DNA from: Faecalicoccus sp. | GTDB taxonomy: Bacteria > Bacillota_I > Bacilli_A > Erysipelotrichales > Erysipelotrichaceae | Direction: 5' to 3' | DNA: 26,000 bases | Assembly: GCA_017941505.1 (NCBI GenBank) | Contig: JAGAWH010000152.1 | Location: forward strand, 1 to 26,000 | Shown here: positions 14,557-21,358 of the stretch, one piece after another | Layout: the number at the start of each line of letters is the position of its first letter | How positions within the stretch are numbered: the first letter of the stretch is position 1 | Position numbers and translations under genes: made by a program | The notes under the pieces: generated by a model | What the model saw: only the letters and a program-made list of their open reading frames with translations | Told to the model about the DNA's origin: nothing | Database searches by the model: none

Positions 14557-15114
14557 ATGCATCTATTTCATACAGGTTACCAAATCATCGAAAAACCGGA
14601 TGTACATTACGGGCGGAAAAACGCTGACTTCGGACAGGGGTTTTATTTATCGGATAATGAAGAATTTTCGAAACGCTGGGCAAGGATCCGAAAAGGGACT
14701 ACAACCTATTTAAACCGTTATGAATTGGACTTGAAAGATCTTCAAGTTACATACTTATCACGCAATGACCAGTGGTTTAAATATATCTACAACAATCGTT
14801 CTCATAGAGAAGATTATCTCAAAGAATTTGATGTGATCATCGGACCTATCGCAAATGATACGATTTATGATACTTTTGGCATCCTGACTGCGGGTGTCTT
14901 AACCGATGACCAGGCTTTAGAGGCATTACTCATCGGACCGGAATATCATCAGATTGTCTTAAAGACAGAAAAGGCAGCTGAAAATCTACATTTTAAAGAT
15001 GCGCTTGTTCTATCTCATGATGAAATCAGTTCCTATCGCTCTCTTGTGGAAAAGGAAGAAGCAGAGTATCAGGAGCTTTTCAGCAAAAAAATCAGTCAAT
15101 TACTGGAGGATTAA
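14557..15114 (+). CDS. DUF3990-family protein, ADP-ribosyltransferase-like
   Basis: A 185-residue protein of the DUF3990 family, which is placed in the ADP-ribosyltransferase superfamily. Visible marks are an N-terminal LFHTGYQIIEKPDVHYGR, the NADFGQGFYLSDN signature (residues about 22-34), RWARIR, and a C-terminal HQIVLKTEKAAENLHF, the usual closing strand. DUF3990 genes often sit next to a small DUF3791 gene and are suspected toxin or NAD-consuming partners; no such small gene is present here. The flanking partners are a double GNAT (10 bases upstream) and an HD hydrolase (starting directly after the stop). The ribosome site is AAGGAG. Family call confident; toxin activity is inference. Nothing in the sequence shows a target. 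Confidence 0.82.
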   Translation: MHLFHTGYQIIEKPDVHYGRKNADFGQGFYLSDNEEFSKRWARIRKGTTTYLNRYELDLKDLQVTYLSRNDQWFKYIYNNRSHREDYLKEFDVIIGPIANDTIYDTFGILTAGVLTDDQALEALLIGPEYHQIVLKTEKAAENLHFKDALVLSHDEISSYRSLVEKEEAEYQELFSKKISQLLED

Positions 15115-15615
15115 ATGGAAACAGCACAAATTATGGAAAAGATGATTGCGATATCCGAAGGGAATATTCATGATATCGATCATTTTATAAGGGTTTGGAC
15201 CTATGCCAAAACAATCGGTGAATTGGAAGGACTCGATAGTCATACTCAAAAAATAGTGGAGATTTCAGCAATCATTCATGATATTGCCTGTCCTTTATGC
15301 CGTGAAAAATACGGAAACACCAATGGAAAATATCAGGAAAAAGAAGGAATGATCTTAGCTAAACAATTCTTAACGGAATTTGATCTTTCAAAAGAGGATC
15401 AAGAGCGCATAGTCTATCTTGTCGGCCATCATCATACATTTGATCAGATTGATGGCATTGATTATCAAATATTGATTGAAGCAGATTATATTGCGAACAC
15501 ATCAGAAAATGGATATTCGCAAAGAAACATTGAAAATTTTATGCAGAGAATCATGAAAACAGAAAGCTCTAAGCGCATTATAAAATCCATATTCAAAAGG
15601 AAAGGAACCATATAA
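15115..15615 (+). CDS. HD-domain phosphohydrolase
   Basis: A 166-residue cytoplasmic HD-superfamily hydrolase. The metal ligands are all visible: His23 (HDIDHFIRV), the His55-Asp56 pair (AIIHDIACP), the His105-107 cluster (GHHHTF) and Asp124 (IEADYI). The arrangement matches small YedJ/YfbR-like HD proteins that dephosphorylate nucleotides or related compounds. It starts immediately after the DUF3990 stop, with GGAGG inside the end of that gene, so the two are translationally coupled. Coupling an ADP-ribosyltransferase-like protein to an HD hydrolase would suit an effect-and-reversal pair, but no evidence here decides. Its stop lies in the left arm of the terminator loop region at 15601. Confidence 0.87.
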   Translation: METAQIMEKMIAISEGNIHDIDHFIRVWTYAKTIGELEGLDSHTQKIVEISAIIHDIACPLCREKYGNTNGKYQEKEGMILAKQFLTEFDLSKEDQERIVYLVGHHHTFDQIDGIDYQILIEADYIANTSENGYSQRNIENFMQRIMKTESSKRIIKSIFKRKGTI

Positions 15616-15632
15616 AGCTGGTTCCTTTTTTT
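15601..15632. terminator. Bidirectional intrinsic terminator
   Basis: Stem AAAGGAACCA/TGGTTCCTTT (15601-15610 with 15619-15628), loop of eight, then a T-run. It lies between the convergent HD and LysR2 genes, with both stop codons at its edges. Confidence 0.9.
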
Positions 15633-16446
15633 AGAAATAGTCTTTTAATATTTTCTTGGATGAAATGATATAGAAGTCGAGTTTTGCCTCATCATCAGAA
15701 AAAGGAATCGCTACTCTTCCTTCCGGATTACGGATGCCATGGGCAATCGTAATATTGGAGGCAAAGGCCGGAAGTGCGGAAGAGGTAATCAATTCATGAA
15801 GATCCTGCAGCGTATTTTGGACGATGAATCGGGAATCCGGCATATTTCTCTTGACCACATCTGCCCAATATCCAACATCCGACAACATCAAAAAGCTCTG
15901 TCCGTTCATATCTTGAAAGGAGATTTTTTTATAATCGGAGGCAGGATGCGCCGGCATGACCAGTGCATAGAGCTGTTCGGTAATCAATTTTTTGGAAGGA
16001 TATTCATCTAATGGATGGGATAATACAATTAGTTGATATTTGTGTTTCGTATATCCTTCAATTAATTTCGCTTCGTTTGTGACAAGTTCAAAATCTGATT
16101 GAATTCCTTTTTTATCTAAATAATCTTCCAATTCAATAACCGGTCCCGGGGCAATCGAGCCTATGGAAAGAGTACGGGTGCTGGCATCCAGATTTTTTAC
16201 AGAATCCATCATTTCCTGCTGGAGATTGAGTATCTTTTTGGCATATTCAACGGCAAGTTTTCCGTTTTCGTTTAAAGACAGTTTATTTTTTTGGCGATTA
16301 AACAACGGAACACCCAGTTCTACCTCCAATTTCTGCATGGCTCTGGAAAGAGCCGGCTGGGATATATGGAGATTTTCACTGGCAAGAATTAAGGTACCAT
16401 ACTTCTCATAGGCAATTAAAGCTTCTAATAAATACGTCTCAATCAT
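15631..16446 (-). CDS. LysR-family transcriptional regulator (LysR2)
   Basis: A 271-residue LysR-type regulator, somewhat shorter than the usual 290-300. The winged helix-turn-helix (residues 1-60) contains LHISQPALSRAMQKLEVELG; a linker helix and an effector domain opening LSIGSIAPGP follow. The ATG at 16446 has GAGG about nine bases upstream. It is divergent from the aldo/keto reductase operon, and the 117-base gap contains a LysR-type dyad (16474-16492) at -64 from that operon's expected start. A near-copy of the dyad lies at 5067, so this regulator may also act on the secreted-esterase operon. The effector domain is not informative about the ligand; an electrophile or aldehyde signal would suit the target genes. 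Confidence 0.92.
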   Translation of the reverse strand: MIETYLLEALIAYEKYGTLILASENLHISQPALSRAMQKLEVELGVPLFNRQKNKLSLNENGKLAVEYAKKILNLQQEMMDSVKNLDASTRTLSIGSIAPGPVIELEDYLDKKGIQSDFELVTNEAKLIEGYTKHKYQLIVLSHPLDEYPSKKLITEQLYALVMPAHPASDYKKISFQDMNGQSFLMLSDVGYWADVVKRNMPDSRFIVQNTLQDLHELITSSALPAFASNITIAHGIRNPEGRVAIPFSDDEAKLDFYIISSKKILKDYF

Positions 16447-16473
16447 GTGGTTAATCCTCGGTTATATTTTATA

Positions 16474-16492
16474 GTATGCGTTTCGATTATAC
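16474..16492. promoter_or_regulatory. LysR-type operator dyad, site 3
   Basis: GTAT-N11-ATAC with a TATGC half-site, centred at 16483, in the divergent LysR2/aldo-keto reductase gap. The centre is 52 bases before the TAAAAT at 16535. It shares 14 of 18 positions with the dyad at 5067-5084. Confidence 0.6.
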
Positions 16493-16511
16493 AAGGATAC
16501 AAAACGGGCAT

Positions 16512-16540
16512 TTTACCTATGAAAATTCAAATAATAAAAT
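16512..16540 (+). promoter_or_regulatory. Promoter of the aldo/keto reductase operon
   Basis: TTTACC (16512-16517), 17-base spacer, TAAAAT (16535-16540), 24 bases before the ATG at 16564. Both hexamers are imperfect, consistent with LysR activation from site 3. Confidence 0.55.
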
Positions 16541-16563
16541 AAAGATGAAATAAGGAGCAGGAT

Positions 16564-17427
16564 ATGGATTCAATAAGACTGGCAAATGATATAAGCGTAC
16601 CTATGATAGGATTGGGGGTATTTCAAATCAAAGACTTTCAAACCTGCAAAGAAGTTGTTAAGGATGCCATTCAATCAGGATATCGCTTAATCGATACCGC
16701 AGCTTCTTATGGAAATGAAGAGGCTGTGGGTGAGGCAGTAAAAGAGTGTATTGATGAAGGAATCGTCACAAGAGAAGAGCTTAGGATTACTTCGAAATTA
16801 TGGGTGCAGGATACCGATTATGAAAGCGCAAAAACAGCCTTTGAAGTATCGCTTCAAAAGCTGGGACTGGAGTATTTGGATATCTATCTGATCCATCAGG
16901 CCATGAACGATTATTATGGAGCATGGAGGGCTTTGGAAGAATTATATGAAGATGGGAAAGTCAAAGTCATTGGTGTATGTAACTTTTTTCCGGACCGGCT
17001 CATGGATTTATGCCTGCACTCTCGGATCAAACCGATAATCAATCAGGTGGAGATGCATCCTTTCTTTCAACAAAATGAAGCCTTGCGAATTATGAATGAT
17101 TTGAATGTGCAGCCCCAGGCATGGGCCCCTCTGGCAGAGGGAAGCCATGGGATCTTCACCAATCCTGTTTTGCGGGAAATTGCCATAAAACATTCAAAGA
17201 GTATTGCACAGATTGTACTTCGCTGGAATGTTCAAAGAGGGGTGATTGTGATTCCCAAAAGCGTGAATCCAAACCATCGGAAAGAAAATCTGGATATTTG
17301 GGACTTTGAACTGACTGAAAATGAAATGGAAACAATTAAACAATTGGATTTAGGAACAAGTGAAATTATCGATCACTACAATCCGTGTATTGTAAAGATG
17401 ATCGCTAATCATAGAATTCATGAATAA
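16564..17427 (+). CDS. Aldo/keto reductase (AKR), first of a tandem pair
   Basis: A 287-residue NAD(P)H-dependent carbonyl reductase of the aldo/keto reductase superfamily. The catalytic tetrad is complete: Asp44 (LIDTAASY), Tyr49, Lys78 (TSKLW) and His111 (LIHQA). VIGVCNF, NQVEMHPFFQQ and IVIPKSVNPNHRKEN (cofactor-binding C-terminal loop) are further family marks. Such proteins reduce aldehydes, ketones, glyoxals and quinone-like compounds in the cytoplasm. It is first in a LysR2-divergent operon and followed, with the ribosome site straddling its stop, by a second AKR. It differs clearly from that paralogue, so the pair is not a recent duplication. Exact substrate unknown; 2,5-diketogluconate reductase-like annotation would be generic. 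Confidence 0.92.
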   Translation: MDSIRLANDISVPMIGLGVFQIKDFQTCKEVVKDAIQSGYRLIDTAASYGNEEAVGEAVKECIDEGIVTREELRITSKLWVQDTDYESAKTAFEVSLQKLGLEYLDIYLIHQAMNDYYGAWRALEELYEDGKVKVIGVCNFFPDRLMDLCLHSRIKPIINQVEMHPFFQQNEALRIMNDLNVQPQAWAPLAEGSHGIFTNPVLREIAIKHSKSIAQIVLRWNVQRGVIVIPKSVNPNHRKENLDIWDFELTENEMETIKQLDLGTSEIIDHYNPCIVKMIANHRIHE

Positions 17428-17440
17428 AGGAGGACAAAAC

Positions 17441-18286
17441 ATGAACTATATCACATTAAATGATGGAAATAAAATGCCATCGGTTGGACTTGGAACATTT
17501 TTGATGAAGCCGGAAGATGCTGAAGAAGCGGTATACAATGCGTTGATGGCCGGATATCGCTTGATCGATACAGCCAACGGCTATATGAATGAAAGAGCAG
17601 TAGGAAGAGGCTTTAAGCGCAGTGGCTTACCAAGAGAAGAAGTATTCATTGAAACAAAGCTTTGGCCGACGGTTTATACAAAGGAAACAGCAGTAGACGA
17701 AACCTTGGAAAGACTGGGTATGGATTATATCGATTTGTTGCTGCTGCATCAGCCATCAGGCGATTATATCACCGGTTATAAAATGATGGAAAAAGCTGTT
17801 CGTGAAGGCAAGGTTCGCAGTATCGGTATCTCCAACTTTGAAGGAGAACCTTTAGAAGAAATCTTAAAAATTGCCGAAATTAAACCGGCTGTTATTCAGG
17901 TGGAAGCACATCCTTATTATCCGCAGACAGCTTTAAAGGAAAGAGTGAAAGATCTCGATATGCATATTCAGGCATGGTATCCGTTAGGACATGGAGACCC
18001 TACACTGCAGGCACAGCCGATTTTTAAAGAATTGGCTGAAAAATACGGCAAGAGCACTGCTCAGATTATCTTAAGATGGCATGTTCAATCCGGCAATATC
18101 GTCATTCCGGGCAGTAAAAATCCGGCTCATATCAAGGATAATGCAGATATCTTTGACTTTGAATTAACACCTCAAGAAATGGCAGAAATCGCAAAAGTAG
18201 ACAATGGTAAGCGTTACTATGAACCGGATCCTGTAAAGGTTGCGGCATATGCGACCATTGAACTGAATCCGGAGGCAGATTATTAA
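17441..18286 (+). CDS. Aldo/keto reductase (AKR), second of a tandem pair
   Basis: A 281-residue AKR with complete tetrad Asp43 (LIDTANGY), Tyr48, Lys73 (ETKLW) and His103 (LLHQP). SIGISNF, QVEAHPYYPQ and IVIPGSKNPAHIKDN complete the barrel and NADP-loop signatures. The ATG at 17441 is used, with AAGGAGG at 17427-17433. An in-frame ATG at 17420 overlaps the previous stop and has no ribosome site. The loop between the active-site lysine and histidine differs from the first AKR, so the two may divide substrates. The stop overlaps the next start (TAATG at 18284-18288), showing tight coupling to the RibD/DHFR-like gene. Cytoplasmic aldehyde or ketone reduction is the safe prediction. Confidence 0.92.
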   Translation: MNYITLNDGNKMPSVGLGTFLMKPEDAEEAVYNALMAGYRLIDTANGYMNERAVGRGFKRSGLPREEVFIETKLWPTVYTKETAVDETLERLGMDYIDLLLLHQPSGDYITGYKMMEKAVREGKVRSIGISNFEGEPLEEILKIAEIKPAVIQVEAHPYYPQTALKERVKDLDMHIQAWYPLGHGDPTLQAQPIFKELAEKYGKSTAQIILRWHVQSGNIVIPGSKNPAHIKDNADIFDFELTPQEMAEIAKVDNGKRYYEPDPVKVAAYATIELNPEADY

Positions 18287-18963
18287 TGTTTATTGTATGT
18301 CATATTTTGACATCTCTTGATGGAAAAATCAGCGGTGATTTCTTTGGATCATCTTCTGCGATGAAAGCTGCCGGAACATACGGACAGCTTAGAAATCATT
18401 ATGATGTTGATGCGACTTTATACGGAACTACTACAATGGGAGAATTTATCGGTACCCAGGATTCTATCCTGGATACCCCTTTCGATCATGAAGATCATAT
18501 TATTAAGGATGATAGCTATGTGGTTGCCATTGATATGCAGGCAAAACTGCATTATACATCCGGTAAATTTACCAGAAGAGGGAAAACATCACAGATTATT
18601 GCGGTAGTTTCCCGGCAGGTTTCTAAAAAGAGATTGGGACAGTTAAGAAATCTGGGCGTTGCCTATATCGTGGCAGGACAGAAGAAATTGGATGCATCCT
18701 TAGCTGTAAAAAAGCTGGAAACATTATTTGGGATCCAAAAGATGATGATTGCCGGCGGAGGATATATTGACTGGGCCTTCTTAAAGGAAGATTTTATTGA
18801 TGAGCTAAGCATAGTCATGGCACCCAGTGTAGATGGATTTAAAGATACACCGTCTTTATTTATGAAAAGTGAAGATGATGGCATAGTGAAAGATTTTGAA
18901 TTAATGAATGTAGAAATTGCGGCTGAAAATACCATGTGGCTGCGCTATAAAGTGAAGAAGTAG
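18286..18963 (+). CDS. RibD C-terminal / dihydrofolate-reductase-like reductase
   Basis: A 225-residue protein of the RibD_C family: a DHFR-fold NADPH reductase domain on its own, without the RibD deaminase domain. Marks include the opening VCHILTSLDGKISGDFFG, TLYGTTTMGEF, and IAGGGYIDWAFLKEDFIDEL, which is the nucleotide-binding glycine stretch and the following helix of the family. Stand-alone members are usually called dihydrofolate reductase family proteins; some act on riboflavin precursors, but many are of unknown substrate. No riboflavin genes are near, and its operon carries aldo/keto reductases and flavin reductases, so a general NAD(P)H reductase role is more likely. It overlaps the preceding stop by one base. 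Confidence 0.87.
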   Translation: MFIVCHILTSLDGKISGDFFGSSSAMKAAGTYGQLRNHYDVDATLYGTTTMGEFIGTQDSILDTPFDHEDHIIKDDSYVVAIDMQAKLHYTSGKFTRRGKTSQIIAVVSRQVSKKRLGQLRNLGVAYIVAGQKKLDASLAVKKLETLFGIQKMMIAGGGYIDWAFLKEDFIDELSIVMAPSVDGFKDTPSLFMKSEDDGIVKDFELMNVEIAAENTMWLRYKVKK

Positions 18964-18971
18964 GAGAATAT

Positions 18972-19292
18972 ATGAAAAAACAAACCGCAGGAAGAGACCG
19001 TTTAGGTCATATAGCTCCAAAATTTGCCGAGTTAAATGATGATGTATTGTTTGGAGAAGTATGGAGCCGTGAGGACAAATTAAGTGCCAGGGACAGATCG
19101 CTTGCCGTGATTTCCGCATTGTTTTCAGCAGGACAGTTTCCACAGTTGAAAAGCCATATCAAATTAGGTAAAGAACATGGCTTAACCAAAGAAGAAGTTG
19201 TTGAAGTGGTAACTCAGCTTGCCTTCTATTGCGGCTGGCCGAAGGCATGGAGTACGTTCCCAATGATTGATGAAATCTATGGGGAAAAGTAA
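18972..19292 (+). CDS. Carboxymuconolactone decarboxylase (CMD) family protein
   Basis: A 106-residue alpha-helical CMD-family protein. The hallmarks are SARDRSLAVISALFSAGQFPQLKSH, the core helix with the buried His, and GLTKEEVVEVVTQLAFYCGWPKAW, the C-terminal helix pair. The AhpD-type CxxC is absent; only one Cys (Cys87 area, YCGW) lies in the region, so it is not an AhpD-like peroxidase reductase. Members occur as trimers or hexamers and in anaerobes commonly sit with AKRs and flavoredoxins, as here. The actual substrate is likely not carboxymuconolactone because no protocatechuate genes are present. The gene follows the reductase by eight bases with an AGGAGA ribosome site. Confidence 0.87.
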   Translation: MKKQTAGRDRLGHIAPKFAELNDDVLFGEVWSREDKLSARDRSLAVISALFSAGQFPQLKSHIKLGKEHGLTKEEVVEVVTQLAFYCGWPKAWSTFPMIDEIYGEK

Positions 19293-19293
19293 T

Positions 19294-19827
19294 ATGGACC
19301 AAAAGAAAGTCTTAAAACCGGAAGATATTCGAAACGAATCATTTAAGGCGTTTCAAATGTTCAATGATGATTGGGCATTGGCCACATCAGGAACGATTGA
19401 TGATTATAATACCTGTACCATTGGTTGGGGATCTTTAGGTGATGTCTGGGGACCTCCTTCCAAAGGAAGATCGATTGTTACGATTTATATCAACCCTAAC
19501 CGATATACCAACGAATATATCATGAAAAATGATTATTTTACGGTCAGCTTTTTTAAACCGGAATATAAAAAGGATCTTGCGTATTTAGGATCGCATAGCG
19601 GCAGGGATGAAGACAAGGTTTCTCATACAAATTTGACGGCTGAAGCCATTGAACATGGGGTTGATTTTGAACAGGCGTACTTGACTTTTGTCTGTAAGAA
19701 AATCTATTATCATCAATTTGAATTGGAGAATATGATTGATATTTCGGATATTTCAGAACAATTGTACACAAGACTGCCACCGCATTATGAATATATTGGA
19801 GAAATTGTAAAGGTCATTCAAAAATGA
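19294..19827 (+). CDS. Flavin reductase (flavoredoxin-like), first of a pair
   Basis: A 177-residue FMN-binding split-barrel protein of the flavin_reduct family. WALATSGTIDDYNTCTIGWG is the opening strand pair that binds flavin, followed by GRSIVTIYINPNRYTNEYI and a DYFTVSFF strand. The GSHSGRDEDKVSHTNLT segment is typical of flavoredoxins, which pass electrons via FMN to other proteins. ATG 19294 is chosen, one base after the CMD stop, with GGGGAAAAG upstream. An in-frame ATG at 19267 lies in the CMD gene and is not supported. The last four bases overlap the next gene (ATGA), a second flavin reductase of a different subgroup. Substrate unknown; likely supports the AKR operon's redox role. 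Confidence 0.88.
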   Translation: MDQKKVLKPEDIRNESFKAFQMFNDDWALATSGTIDDYNTCTIGWGSLGDVWGPPSKGRSIVTIYINPNRYTNEYIMKNDYFTVSFFKPEYKKDLAYLGSHSGRDEDKVSHTNLTAEAIEHGVDFEQAYLTFVCKKIYYHQFELENMIDISDISEQLYTRLPPHYEYIGEIVKVIQK

Positions 19828-20372
19828 AAAAAGAATTAAAAGGAAATATGTTGTTTATGCCGTTACCTGTATTGATGATCGGAACCTATGATCAAAATGG
19901 TGTTCCGAATTTGATGAATGCGGCATGGGGTGTTCAAAGTGATTATAATGAAGTATTCATTTCATTATCTTCTCATAAGACAACCGATAATCTAAAGATC
20001 AATCCTGATTTTACGGTTGCGTTTGCCACAAAGGATACGATGGTTCCATCTGATTATTTTGGACTTGAGAGTGGACGCAAGGTGAATAAAATTGAAAAGG
20101 CCGGTTTCCATGCCGTAAAAAGTAATAAAGTCAATGCACCGGTATTTGAAGAATATCCTGTCACCTTGGAATGTAAGATGACTGCCTTTGACGATCATGG
20201 CTTATGGGGAGAGGTCGTAGGCATGGTTGTTGATGATGCGGTATTAACCGAAAATGGTAAAATCGACTGGGGTAAGGTTGGACCGATTTCTTTTGATTCC
20301 AGCTTAAACAAATACCGCCTGGTTGATGAAGTTGTCGGAGATGCCTTTAAATCAGGAATGGCATTAAAATAA
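19824..20372 (+). CDS. Flavin reductase (flavoredoxin-like), second of a pair
   Basis: A 182-residue split-barrel flavin reductase family member. It opens with MPLPVLMIGTYDQNGVPNLMNAAWG, the classic flavoredoxin N terminus, then EVFISLSSHKTTDNLKINPDFTVAFA and SDYFGLESGRKVNKIEKAGF, the conserved loop around the flavin. It overlaps the previous gene by the ATGA tetramer, implying coupled translation and possibly a working pair with it. Last gene of the operon before a hairpin of moderate quality. The flavoredoxin subgroup carries FMN and transfers electrons to reductases in anaerobes. A specific partner is not visible. Confidence 0.9.
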   Translation: MKKELKGNMLFMPLPVLMIGTYDQNGVPNLMNAAWGVQSDYNEVFISLSSHKTTDNLKINPDFTVAFATKDTMVPSDYFGLESGRKVNKIEKAGFHAVKSNKVNAPVFEEYPVTLECKMTAFDDHGLWGEVVGMVVDDAVLTENGKIDWGKVGPISFDSSLNKYRLVDEVVGDAFKSGMALK

Positions 20373-20394
20373 AGAGCTGCAGGTCAGCTCTTTT
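20371..20394 (+). terminator. Moderate intrinsic terminator
   Basis: Perfect 9-bp stem AAAGAGCTG/CAGCTCTTT (20371-20379 with 20385-20393), loop of five, but only four T follow. It may let some transcription through to the hydrolase gene at 20421, for which no clear promoter is visible. Confidence 0.65.
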
Positions 20395-20420
20395 CCTATT
20401 AAAAACGAAAGGAAGATGAA

Positions 20421-21299
20421 ATGACAAATTCATTTACATTAGATACAACAGTTAAAGAAGTAAGACATTACCCTGTCTTTCAAGATTATGGATATTTATT
20501 GTTTCCGATTCATCAATCCATTCCGGATAACACCAAATTAAAAGATCTTGCCCGTTACTATATTTGGTATAACTATATGAATCCAAATAAAACGGTAGAA
20601 ATCGTCAATTATCTGAAAGAGCAGGCAGAGAATGGTAAGCAGATTTTTTATCCGATTTACTCCAAAGAAGAAAGGGAAAAAGATTTTCAAAAAAGAAATA
20701 CCGGATTGTTTTTCTTTCGAGGGAAAGAGAATGCGAAAACCGCCATTGTGAATGCCGGCGGAGGCTTTATGTATGTCGGTGCGATGCATGACAGCTTTCC
20801 TCATGCCTTGGAAATCTCTAAAAAAGGATATAATGCGTTTGCCTTGATTTATCGTCCGGGATCTCAAAGTGCCTGTGAAGATCTTGCCAGAGCGATTGCC
20901 TATCTTTTTGAGCATCAAGAAGAATTAAAGATTGATATGGATGGATATTCGTTATGGGGCGGCAGTGCCGGTGCCCGCATGGCAGCGTGGCTGGGAAGTC
21001 TAGGAACGGCGTATTTTGGCGAAAGGAAAAGTCCTTTTCCATCTGCTGTAATCATGCAGTATACCGGCCTTTCGGAAATATATGGCAATGAGCCGCCAAC
21101 TTATAACTGCGTTGGAACAAATGATGGTATCGCATCCTCTTATACGATGAATCATCGCATTCAAAGAATTAAAAAGAATGGAACGAATACAGAAATTGAA
21201 ATTTTTAAGGGACTGCCGCATGGCTTTGGACTTGGTGAAGGAACCATAGCCGAAGGATGGATTTATCGAGCCATCGATTTCTGGATACAGAATCTATAA
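20421..21299 (+). CDS. Cytoplasmic alpha/beta hydrolase, paralogue of the exported one
   Basis: A 292-residue serine hydrolase with nucleophile Ser182 in GGSAGAR, then YNCVGTNDGI and LPHGFGLGEG near the C terminus (likely His). It lacks any signal sequence. It is strongly similar along its length to the exported hydrolase at 5159: shared stretches include YNAFALIYRPG, QSACEDLA, AVIMQYTGLS and NEPPTYNCVG. Both begin with a short VFxDYG motif region. This indicates an ancestral duplication, with one copy having gained or kept an export signal. A good AAAGGAAG ribosome site lies at 20408-20415. The gene stands between two hairpins, downstream of the AKR operon. Esterase activity is the safest call; substrate unknown. 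Confidence 0.88.
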   Translation: MTNSFTLDTTVKEVRHYPVFQDYGYLLFPIHQSIPDNTKLKDLARYYIWYNYMNPNKTVEIVNYLKEQAENGKQIFYPIYSKEEREKDFQKRNTGLFFFRGKENAKTAIVNAGGGFMYVGAMHDSFPHALEISKKGYNAFALIYRPGSQSACEDLARAIAYLFEHQEELKIDMDGYSLWGGSAGARMAAWLGSLGTAYFGERKSPFPSAVIMQYTGLSEIYGNEPPTYNCVGTNDGIASSYTMNHRIQRIKKNGTNTEIEIFKGLPHGFGLGEGTIAEGWIYRAIDFWIQNL

Positions 21300-21326
21300 A
21301 CACAGTACGCAATGACTGTGTTTTTT
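21298..21326 (+). terminator. Intrinsic terminator after the cytoplasmic hydrolase
   Basis: Stem AAACACAGT/ACTGTGTTT (21298-21306 with 21315-21323), loop of eight, run of T to 21326. The left arm begins in the stop codon. Confidence 0.85.
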
Positions 21327-21330
21327 GTTC

Positions 21331-21336
21331 TATAAT
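21331..21336 (+). promoter_or_regulatory. -10 element of the metallopeptidase lipoprotein gene
   Basis: TATAAT, four bases after the T-run of the preceding terminator and 23 bases before the ATG at 21359. No good -35 element is visible. Confidence 0.5.
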
Positions 21337-21358
21337 GCAGTCAGAGATGGAGGTTACT

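Noticed and set aside
18286..18963. Calling the DHFR-fold gene a riboflavin biosynthesis ribD
   Set aside because: The deaminase half is absent and no riboflavin genes are in the window.
18972..19292. Calling the CMD-family gene an AhpD-like peroxidase component
   Set aside because: The CxxC motif that AhpD needs is absent.
20538..20918. 126-codon minus-strand frame inside the cytoplasmic hydrolase
   Set aside because: It is antisense to conserved hydrolase motifs and has no recognisable domain.
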